Shown here: piece by piece, positions 55,139 to 64,000 of the stretch | Layout of the letters: each line of letters begins with the position of its first letter | Position numbering within the stretch: the stretch's first letter is position 1 | Source of the DNA: Panagrolaimus kolymaensis | Lineage: Eukaryota; Nematoda; Chromadorea; Rhabditida; Panagrolaimidae | DNA length: 64,000 bases | Reading direction: 5' to 3' | Assembly: GCA_028622995.1 (NCBI GenBank) | Contig: JAJQJQ010000028.1 | Span: 2,914,001 to 2,978,000 of the forward strand | Notes under the pieces: model-generated | The model's input: the letters and a program-made list of their open reading frames with translations, nothing else | Databases searched by the model: none | Told to the model about the DNA's origin: nothing | Position numbers and translations under genes: made by a program

Positions 55139-56640
55139 CCTCTAAACACAGAAAAATTTATGGGAGGTTCCCATCCTATTAAAGTGGTTAGTAACTATTT
55201 CAAAACTAATTATATATCATTATTTAATGCTATTTATCATAATATCTTGGCTTTTTAACGATTAATTAGCATAATTTAAAGTTTTTCGCGAAAATCACAG
55301 TTTTTTGACTAAAACTTTTTTTCCATTCAATGGTTTAACTATGAAACTAGGAGGTGCAGAACTTCAGAATATGACAAATTTGATTTTCCTTTTTATATTT
55401 TAACTAAAGTTATTGGGCTTAGAGAAAAGTTGGCCCCGTTTGCATTATTAAGGTACCATTTTTTTTTTTCAAAAATCGATGAAAAAATTTTGCAACATGC
55501 ATTTTCCCTTCCTTTGTCGCACTTGCTCAGTGGTGGAAGGCGGTGTATTGAAAGGTTGATGGAAGTTCGAAACCGCGGAGATGTAAATAATTTTTTTGAA
55601 TATCTTTAACTATAAAATGGAGGGAAATATTATTAAAATAATTTATGCTAATTTTATAACATAATTAGAATAATAAAAAAGCGATATTTATCGAAAAATT
55701 AGCATATTTTTAATGTTTTTGACCAAATTTGGGGTAATGTATCTTTGGTTGATCGATCTTTTGGTGGATTTTCGATGGTTTTTGTGTTTATGGATTTTGG
55801 GTTTATGGATCTGTGAGTGGATTTTTATGGATTTTTACCGTTCTTTGAGTGGATTTAGAAAAATTCTTGGATTGATTTTGAATGATCCACGGGTTGATTT
55901 TTATGGATCTTCGGGTGGGTTATGATAGATCCTTCCGCGGAATTTGAATGATCCTTGGGTGAATTTCCATGGATCTTTCAACTGTTTTCGGTGGATTTTC
56001 GTGGATATTTTGGTGGATATTAGGAGAGCTTCGGGTGGATATTTGACTAAGGTAGATCGAACTTTTGGTTGATCGATCTTAGGGTGGATGTATCTTTAGG
56101 TGGATTTTTATGGATCTCTTTACTGTTTTGGGTGGATTTCTCGGTATCTTTGGGTTGATGGATCTTTGGGTTGATGGATCTTTGGGTTGATGGATCTTTG
56201 GGTTGATGGATCTTTGGGTTGATGGATCTTTGGGTTGATGGATCTTTGGGTGGATTTCTCGGTATCCTTGGGTTGATAGATCCTTGGGTTGATAGATCTT
56301 TGGGTTGATGGATCTTTGGGTTGATGGATCTTTGGGTGGATTTCTCGGTATCCTTGGGTTGATAGATCTTTGGGTTGATGGATCCTTGGGTTGATAGATC
56401 TTTGGGTTGATGGATCTTTGGGTTGATAGATCTTTGGGTTGATGGATCTTTGGGTTTATGGATCTTTGGGTTGATGGATCTTTGGGTGGATGGATGATAA
56501 CTTCCACTTCAAGGGGCGCGAAGCGCCCCTTTTTTCATTCTCCTTACTACATATTTGGTATCAAAATGAAGAGCTCATTCTTATCTATTTTAATTTATAT
56601 TTTTTTTTTAAAAACATATGTGGATCCCGTGTCACTGGTT
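55139..56640 (+). mobile_element. repeat unit B5 (1502 bp), A1 subtype
   Basis: Belongs to the A1/A2 subtype of the left array rather than to its neighbours; near identical to 17642-19111 but 32 bp (two minisatellite repeats) longer. It sits between B4 and B6, which share minisatellite variants. Stem-loop 56511-56531. Confidence 0.85.
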
Positions 56641-58785
56641 CCTCTAAACACAGAAAAATTAATGGGAGGTTCCCATCCTATTAAAGTGGTTAGTAACTAT
56701 CTTAAAACTAATAATATATCATTATTTAATGCTATTTATCATAATATCTTGGCTTTTTAACAATTAATTAGCATAATTTAAAGTTTTTCGCGAAAATCTC
56801 AGTTTTTTGACTAAAACTTTTTTTCCATCCAATGGTTTAACTATGAACTTTTGTAACGACATGTAAAAATATATATGGAATTTGATTTTCCTTGCCGTTT
56901 TTCCAATAAAGCCTCTGGGTATTTCAAAATCTTCTGCACAAAATTATTTTAAGGTCCAATTTTTTTTTTCAAAAAATCAATGAAAATTTTTTGCAACATG
57001 CATTTTCTCTTCCTTTGTCGCATTTGCTCAGTGGTGGAAGGCGGTGAACTTGCGAATGGATGAAAGTTCGAAACCTCTGCGATGTAAATAATTTTTTTGA
57101 ATTTCTTTAACTATAAAATGGAGGGGAATATTATAATTAATTATAAAAATAATTTTTGGGTATATTTGGTTAATAAATATAAGGATAATTATGGAAAATT
57201 AGCATATTTTTTATATTTTTGACCCCAAACAATTATAAAACAATGGAAATTATTTTTAAAAGGGTTTTAAATAAATTTTTGCATATTTATTTATGCAAAA
57301 TATCGAAAATTTTGCATAATTATTTTTGTTTTACTTATAAAATGGTGGATAAATTTGGATATTCAAGTGAATTAAGGTTGATATTAGAGGAGTTTAGGTG
57401 GATATTTGAGAAAGTTTGTGTGGATTATCTCTCATGTTTTGGTGAATTTTTAATGGATCTTTTAACTGTTTTTGGTCTATTTTTATGGATCTTTTGGTGG
57501 ATATTAGAAGAGCTACGGGTGGATATTTGACAAAGGTTGATCGATCTTTTGTTTTATTGATCTTTTGGGAAATGGATGTTTGGATGGATGTTTGGATGGA
57601 TCTTTATATACCTTTTGGTGGATTATGATGGATCCTCGGGTGGATTTTTTATGGATTTTTGGGTGGATTTTTATCGATCTTTGAGTGGATTTTAAAAGAT
57701 TTTTGGATGGATTTCAATGGTTTGGGTGGACTTTAATAGATCTTTTTATTGTATTTGGTGGATTTTAATGGACATTTGAAGAGCTTCAGGGTCCACGGGT
57801 GGAGAATCTTGGATCTTTTGGTTGATCGATCTTTGGGGTAATGTATCTTTGGTTGATCGATCTTTGGGTGGATGGAACTTTTGGTGGATTTTCGATGGTT
57901 TTTGTGTTTATGGATTTTGGGTTTATGGATCTGTGAGTGGATTTTTATGGATTTTTACCGTTCTTTGAGTGGATTTAGAAAAATTCTTGGATTGATTTTG
58001 AATGATCCACGGGTTGATTTTTATGGATCTTCGGGTGGGTTATGATAGATCCTTCCGCGGAATTTGAATGATCCTTGAGTGAATTTCCATGGATCTTTCA
58101 ACTGTTTTCGGTGGATTTTCGTGGATATTTTGGTGGATATTAGGAGAGCTTCGGGTGGATATTTGACTAAGGTTGATCGATCTTTTGGTTGATCGATCTT
58201 AGGGTGGATGTATCTTTAGGTGGATTTTTATGGATCTCTTTACTGTTTTGGGTGTATTTCTCGGGATCCTTAAATGGATGGATCCTTAAGTGGATGGATC
58301 TTTGGGTTGATGGATCTTTGGGTTGATGGATCTTTGGGTTGATGGATCTTTGGGTTGATGGATCTTTGGGTTGATGGATCTTTGGGTTGATGGATCTTTG
58401 GGTTGATGGATCTTTGGGTTGATGGATCTTTGGGTTGATGGATCTTTGGGTTGATGGATCTTTGGGTTGATGGATCTTTGGGTTGATGGATTTTTGGGTT
58501 GATGGATCTTTGGGTTGATGGATCTTTGGGTTGATGGATCTTTGGGTTGATGGATCTTTGGGTTGATGGATCTTTGGGTTGATGGATCTTTGGGTTGATG
58601 GATCTTTGGGTTGATGGATCTTGGGGTTGATGGATCTTTGGGTTGATGGAACAAATTCGTCACTTCAAGGGGCGCGAAGCGCCCCTTTCATTCTTTTACT
58701 ATAGATGTTTGGTATCAAAATGAAGTGCTCATTCTCCTTTATCTATGTGCCTATATTAATATACGTGGATCCCGTGTCACTGGTT
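56641..58785 (+). mobile_element. repeat unit B6 (2145 bp)
   Basis: Same subtype as B1-B4. Its minisatellite (58294-58650) repeats the right part of B4's tract, with the same two variant repeats at the same distance from each other, so B4 and B6 descend from one copy. Stem-loop 58667-58687. Confidence 0.85.
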
Positions 58786-61042
58786 CCTCTAAACACAAAA
58801 AAATTTATGGGAGGTTCCCATCCTATTAAAGTGGTTAGTAACTATCTTAAAACTAATAATATATCATTATTTAATGCTATTTATCATAATATCTTGGCTT
58901 TTTAACAATTAATTAGCATAATTTAAAGTTTTTCGCGAAAATCTCAGTTTTTTGACTAAAACTTTTTTTCCATCCAATGGTTTAACTATGAACTTTTGTA
59001 ACGACATGTAAAAATATATATGGAATTTGATTTTCCTTGCCGTTTTTCCAATAAAGCCTCTGGGTATTTCAAAATCTTCTGCACAAAATTATTTTAAGGT
59101 CCAATTTTTTTTTTCAAAAAATCAATGAAAATTTTTTGCAACATGCATTTTCTCTTCCTTTGTCAAATTTGCTCAGTGGTGGAAGGCGCTTGACTTTGAA
59201 AAAAAATGGAAGTTCGAAACCCCTGAGATGTAAATAATTATTTTGATTATCTTTAACTATAAAATGAAGGGGAATATTATTTAAATAATTTATTCTAATT
59301 TTTTGACTCAAATAGAATATTAAAAAAGCGACAAACTTAAAAAGTTAACATATTTTTAATATTTTTTACCCAAATTAATTATAAATTATTGCGGAATTAT
59401 TTTTTAAAAGGTTTTTAAATAATTTTTTGATATTTTTTTATGCAAATTAACTGACAAGTTAACATAAGTGTACATTAGGATAAATCTTTGGGTGGTTTAT
59501 TATAAGGGCGCGTAGAAGCAAAAAAAATAATCTTTTTTTTTAACCATAAATGACAAAACTTGGATTTTCTTTTAACGTTTGTTCAGCCATATTTTCAATT
59601 ATAGGTTTTCCATTAATGGAACTAAAAGTAATAAATTACAAATTCTTCTTTTTTTTAATGAGTGCTTTTTCCATCTTTTTGTTTGATATTATATTTTTTA
59701 GGTAATTATAAGCTTTTTTTAATAAAAATAATTAAAAAACTACACAAAAAATTATTATTCAAATATTCAAATAAAAAGCAGACGTCAGACTTTTTTCATC
59801 TTTTTTAGAACAAAACGAATATACTTTGAAAAATTAGCGCTGCTTTTATTGATCGAATTTTTTTTCTTTAAACGCTTTCAATTTTTTTTATAAAACATTT
59901 TAAAGAAGAAACAAATTTTTGAAAAAACAGATGTTGTTTTTTTATCGCTTTTTTTCTTTCTTTAGTTTATTTGCCATTGATCCTTTTTTGCGCACCACAA
60001 TAAAAAGAAGCACGCACACAAAAATTTTACAAGCAAAAATCTTTTGACAGCATTTTAAGGATTGTAATTAGGGTTGCACGATTAGCCGGCTAATTAAAAT
60101 ACGGCTAATTAGCCGGCTAATTAACCGGCTAATTAGCCGGTAGGCAGGCTAATTAGCCGCTACTACGAAAACCTACAAATATTTACGAAATGTTACGAAA
60201 ATATATGAAATATTACAAAAAGAGGATACATTTTTTGGAAAATGGTAGCAAAGGCTCCCCCCTGTTATACAACTTTTTATAATTAGCCGGCTAATTTGGC
60301 CTCCGGCTAATAGCCGGCTAATTAGCCGATAAATTAGCCGGTAAATTAGCCGGCTAATTAAAGTCGTGCAACCCTAATTGTAATTCGTCTTTGCTCCCAT
60401 CTCTTTATAAATATGTTAAGATAGATTTCCATGGATTATTAAAAATTTTTGTTCGATTTTGAATTATCTTCGGGTGGATTTTTATGAATCCTAGGGTGGA
60501 TTTTAATGGATCTTTTAACTGTTTTCGGTGGATTTTCGTGGATATTTTGGTGGATATTAGGAGAGCTTCGGGTGGATATTTGACTAAGGTTGATCTGTCT
60601 TTTGGTTGATCGATCTTAGGGTGGATGTATCTTTAGGTGGATTTTTATGGATCTCTTTACTGTTTTGGGTGTATTTCTCGGGATCCTTAAGTGGATGGAT
60701 CTTTGGGTTGATGGATCTTTGGGTTGATGGATCTTCGGGTTGATGGATCTTTGGGTTGATGGATCTTTGGGTTGATGGATCTTTGGGTTGATGGATCTTT
60801 GGGTTGATGGATCTTTGGGTTGATGGATCTTTGGGTTGATGGATCTTTGGGTTGATGGATCTTTGGGTTGATGGATCTTTGGGTTGATGGATCTTTGGGT
60901 TGATGGAACAAATTCGTCACTTCAAGGGGCGCGAAGCGCCCCTTTCATTCTTTTACTATACATGTTTGGTATCAAAATGAAGTGCTCAATTTCCTTTATC
61001 TATGTGCCTATATTAATATACGTGGATCCCGTGTCACTGGTT
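58786..61042 (+). mobile_element. repeat unit B7 (2257 bp), interrupted
   Basis: The unit's 5' part (58786 to about 59500) and 3' part (from about 60430) are separated by about 900 bp of unrelated AT-rich sequence that contains the MITE at 60069-60376. The tRNA-like block is diverged (near 59163-59235). Minisatellite 60688-60907, stem-loop 60924-60944. Confidence 0.8.
60061..60384. mobile_element. 308-bp hAT-type MITE with perfect 8-bp target duplication
   Basis: Element 60069-60376: ends TAGGGTTGCACGA and TCGTGCAACCCTA, with dense subterminal repeats of GCCGGCTAATTA in both orientations. Flanked by ATTGTAAT at 60061-60068 and 60377-60384. An 8-bp duplication and (C/T)AGGG-type termini fit hAT. 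Non-coding centre. Confidence 0.92.
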
Positions 61043-61995
61043 TCACTGTACACATAAAAATTTGGTACCTACGCCCATACCACTTTTTCCCCGTTCATAT
61101 ATCCTAATTTTTTTTACAGATTCTGAATCCGTAGACTATAGGGATCATTCTCCAGCGAACAGATATCAAATAATATGCAAATTTTTTTTCACCCAAAAAA
61201 CATGTTTTTTGACTAAAACTTTTCCCCCAACTAATCGAATAACTATGAATCTCTCGATTTGAGACCTTTGATGTATTTAGAATTTGATTTTCCTTTTTAT
61301 AATAACATAAAAGTGGCTGGATAATTCCACAGAGTGAATACAAAATTTTTTGGAGGTCTAAATTTCACCAAATTTTCGAAAAAATTTTGCAACATGCCTC
61401 TTTTCCTTTGTAGCTTTTGCTCAGTGGTGAAGGCCAAGGACTGCCAAAAGGTAAAAGGTAAGAAAGTTCGAATCCTCTGAAGTGTTTAAAAATAATTTGA
61501 ATATGTTTAACTATAAAATAAAGGGGAATATTAATAAAATAATTTATGCAAATTTATGGACACATTTTTGACCAAATATTATCGAATAATAAAGGAAAAT
61601 TTGCATATTTTCTACTTTTTTGCACCATTTATCCATAAAAACTTTAAAGAATCGTTTTGAAATGTTTTTTAAACTATTTTCAAATTATCTTAATGTTTAT
61701 GGGTGGATTTTAATGGATCTTTTAACTGTTTTGGGAGAGTTTTAAAGGATCCTTGGGGATCTTGGAAAGGATGGATCTTTATGGATTTTCATGGATCTTT
61801 TAACTATTGTGTGGATCGATCTTTGAGTGGAATGGATCTTTGGGTGAATTGGATCTTTGGGTGGATTTTCATGGATCCTTCAACTATCACGATATACCAC
61901 AAATCCCAACAAAATGAACGAAGGCTGAGGTCCGGCACGAAGTGCCGGGCCGAAAGCATTCTCTTATTCTATTAGGATATGTGGATCCACTGGTT
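61043..61995 (+). mobile_element. diverged repeat unit B8 (953 bp), last unit of the right array
   Basis: Begins TCACTGTACACATAAAAA, keeps the TTTTTTGACTAAAAC box (about 61205) and a tRNA-like block with a consensus B box (AAGTTCGAATCC near 61466), and has a short GGATC-rich half without a minisatellite. Its stem-loop has a different stem with the same loop (61928-61950). It ends GTGGATCCACTGG and is followed by TTTAAAACTAAA, the right flank. Confidence 0.8.
61928..61950 (+). other. GAA-loop stem-loop of unit B8, substituted stem
   Basis: GGTCCGGCAC-GAA-GTGCCGGGCC: 10 paired positions with one T-G wobble. Sequence differs from the standard GGGGCGC stem, yet loop, position near the 3' end and pairing are retained, which argues that structure rather than sequence is maintained. 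Confidence 0.8.
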
Positions 61996-62109
61996 TAAAA
62001 CTAAATAAAAATTTACATATAAAAAAAGCAAAATTTTGCAAACATTACCATTTTTTTTTAAAAATTTATTAATGGAAAATATTAAAAAAATATATATTTA
62101 AAAACTTAT

Positions 62110-62799
62110 TTAAAAAAATAGCAAAGGAAACATTCCAATTAAGCAACCAGTTGTTAAACCGATTGCTCGAGAAATATTAACTATATATCGAACTTTTCGA
62201 GAATGAGCTTGCTCCGGAAGTAAGGAAGGTTCATTGATGCCTAATTTCCTTACAAATAATTCCACATAATAACTTAATCCAACTCCAGCGATATCAGATA
62301 AAATATTTCCAAGTGCTGCGGCGGCCATCATGGATATTCCAAGTAAAGCTCCGAATGTTGTATTTATCCATTGACCTGCGACAATTAAAATCATATTATC
62401 CAAAATTCCAAAACCAATAAATGGAAATACATTAAATATAATTAATTGTTTAGTTTGTTTTGAAGTTATTTTATCTATTTTTCCTATTTCTTGATCAATA
62501 ATTTCTTTCTTTTTAAAATCATTTTTTATTGCTTCCAAAACAAATTTCTTTTCATCCGTTGATAAATTTGAAATGACTTTTGTTGCTTCATTTAAACTTG
62601 CAATTCGTTGATATCCAAAATAGTTTTTATTAAAACCTGAGGCAGACCAATATCGTTGTGAATTTAAATAATTTTTGTTTTGATTAGATAAATGTAAAAA
62701 ATGATTTGAAGTTAATGATGGTTGGCAAAAATCATTAAAAGATAAAATTTTTGCTGAAGTAAAATGGGAATAAGGAATACTGGGAAACCTTACTGGCAT
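62110..62799 (-). CDS. TMEM65: TMEM65 family mitochondrial membrane protein
   Basis: Intronless, 229 residues from the ATG at 62799, which follows an acceptor-like CAACTTTAG. The first ~70 residues are S/N/F-rich with few acidic residues, as in a mitochondrial presequence. Residues 75-105 are a charged helical segment (STDEKKFVLEAIKNDFKKKEIIDQEI). The conserved TMEM65 core follows: PFIGFGILDNMILIVAGQWI, FGALLGISMMAAAALGNILSDIAGVGLSYYVE, a loop with INEPSLLPEQA, and RAIGLTTGCLIGMFPLLFF at the C-terminus, with three to four membrane helices. Human TMEM65 is an inner mitochondrial membrane protein connected with sodium/calcium handling; that role is carried over by homology only. Confidence 0.9.
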   Translation of the reverse strand: MPVRFPSIPYSHFTSAKILSFNDFCQPSLTSNHFLHLSNQNKNYLNSQRYWSASGFNKNYFGYQRIASLNEATKVISNLSTDEKKFVLEAIKNDFKKKEIIDQEIGKIDKITSKQTKQLIIFNVFPFIGFGILDNMILIVAGQWINTTFGALLGISMMAAAALGNILSDIAGVGLSYYVELFVRKLGINEPSLLPEQAHSRKVRYIVNISRAIGLTTGCLIGMFPLLFF

Positions 62800-64000
62800 T
62801 ATAATGGCTAAAGTTGAAAAACACTAAAAGAAAGCAAAAATGATTTTAAAAACACTGACAATAATTAAACGGAAAAGCATACGTGGTTAAAAACAATCTT
62901 CGAATTATTTATCTATCTAAAACCAAATAATAGATTTTTTTCTTAATTTTTTCGATAAAACAATTGTTTTTAAAAAATGGTAAAAATTCAAACGAAACTA
63001 CTTTGAAAATAAATAAATAAAATTAAAAAAACAGCTCTATAATTGTAATAATCTTAAGTCGATAATTCGCTCAAATAAACATTTGAGTATATTTTTCTAA
63101 GTATTATTTTACAATGGTTTCGACTAATCTCTGGAAAAATATTCCGAAAATGCTTATAATTGTTAAAAGGATACCAGAAAAGGAATCTAAGAGCTTTATG
63201 GATTCCAGAAATAAACTGAAAAATTCTGATTCTGTTATTTTTAAATTTGCAACTTTTCCACAATGCCAAAAGAATAACATAAAAAATCTTTTTAAAATGA
63301 GACAGAAAGAAATAAATAACAATAAGTATTGAGTATCCAAGACAACGTATAAAAACTAAAAGCAAAACTTTAAAACTTTCAAATTTTTATTGAAAAAAAA
63401 AACAAGAAAAGGGTTCCTTGTTTTTATTTTTTTCATCAACAACAAAATAATTGAATGTAAAAAAACAACAACCAAAAATACCTCATTTTGTTGTTTGTTT
63501 ATTGGCTTATCTATCTATAAAATCAGTTAACTTTGCGTACTTGTTTTCCTTTTTTTCTGTCTAGAAAAATGAGTTTGTTTTTGTTTCTCATGTTTTTTTA
63601 CTACTCTTGGTGCAATTACAATTCATCCAATTCAAAAAAAGAATTTTTAACAAGAATAAAACATGTCTTACAAGAAGTCAGATGATTGTACTTTCTTTGA
63701 AAGTTAACATAAACAAAAAAGGCTCCAGCATTAACGATTTTGATATTCAAGGGTTTATCGATCCAACCTCCTCAAATATTTTATCAAATTGTCACACATC
63801 TGATGTAACGTAACGTATTTTCCTCCAAATAGGATTTTGCATAAATTTTATTATTCACATGTGACATGTCACAAAAATATTTTCTCAGTGAACCTTCAAG
63901 GAATTTTACCAAAACAAGAAAAATTTTTTCTGATTCGTCGCTTAAAGCCTGATGTTGCTTTTTTTCCATCTTTGCCATTGAACCATCGTCCAACAATGGT
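62800..64000. other. right end of window, no convincing gene
   Basis: Candidate small frames exist (minus 63340-63104, 78 residues with two hydrophobic stretches; minus 63996-63784 reaching the edge, with LSDESEKIFLVLVKFLEGSLRKYF). Neither has a recognisable family, and the second could be an exon of a gene lying mostly outside the window. Confidence 0.35.

Noticed and set aside
63104..63340. 78-residue minus-strand membrane-like frame and an overlapping 103-residue frame
   Set aside because: Hydrophobic frames arise easily in AT-rich DNA; no family, no splice context, and both frames plus the opposite strand are open.

Overview
The window reads as nuclear DNA of a free-living or parasitic nematode. 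It is strongly AT-rich, genes have short introns (about 50-200 bases) with TTTTCAG-type acceptors, several start codons sit just after a trans-splice-like acceptor, and there are two tandem srh-type chemoreceptor genes, another seven-pass receptor and an F-box-like tandem family. I cannot name the species; a clade IV (panagrolaimid-like) worm is only a guess.

Layout. (1) 0.6-17.1 kb is a gene-bearing arm: three tandem F-box-like paralogues (610, 3330, 8099), a two-exon serpentine receptor between the first two, a five-exon minus-strand gene with nine tandem Cys/His modules (4608-7566), a five-exon PIGB/GPI10 mannosyltransferase on the minus strand (10861-12643), two tandem srh receptors (13329, 14991) and a secreted glycine-rich protein (minus, 16435-17079). 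(2) 17.6-33.5 kb is a head-to-tail array of related 1.0-1.5 kb repeat units interrupted by a large Helitron-type Rep/helicase gene (23938-29505) that lacks its C-terminal helicase motifs. (3) 33.5-40.8 kb is a mosaic of mobile DNA: a long GAA-loop hairpin, a 39-bp minisatellite, a possible solo LTR, a hAT-type element with a perfect 8-bp target duplication, and a 1587-bp tandem duplication carrying inverted repeats and a tRNA-like (SINE-like) body. (4) 41.2-46.7 kb is a second small gene island: a divergent glutathione S-transferase-like gene, a secreted cysteine-rich protein and remnants of small secreted-protein genes. (5) 46.9-62.0 kb is a second, 15-kb head-to-tail array of the same repeat family (eight units, 1.0-2.3 kb), one unit of which was invaded by foreign DNA including a 308-bp hAT-type MITE. 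(6) 62.1-62.8 kb is a TMEM65 homologue, followed by DNA without a convincing gene.

The most interesting system is the repeat family. Each full unit has the same plan: a 5' end near CCAGTACACA or CCTCTAAACAC, a conserved GACTAAAACTTTTT box, a tRNA-like Pol III promoter (A box, B box, T7 terminator), a GGATC-rich half that culminates in a 16-bp minisatellite, a perfect GGGGCGC-GAA-GCGCCCC stem-loop, and a 3' end at CACTGG abutting TT. Short terminal inverted repeats, an internal minisatellite, a 3' stem-loop, TT flanks and tandem head-to-tail copies are the described hallmarks of non-autonomous Helentron derivatives (HINE/DINE-1-like), and a Rep/helicase gene in the same orientation lies inside one array. 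The internal Pol III promoter is not part of that description, so this may be an undescribed hybrid class of rolling-circle element.
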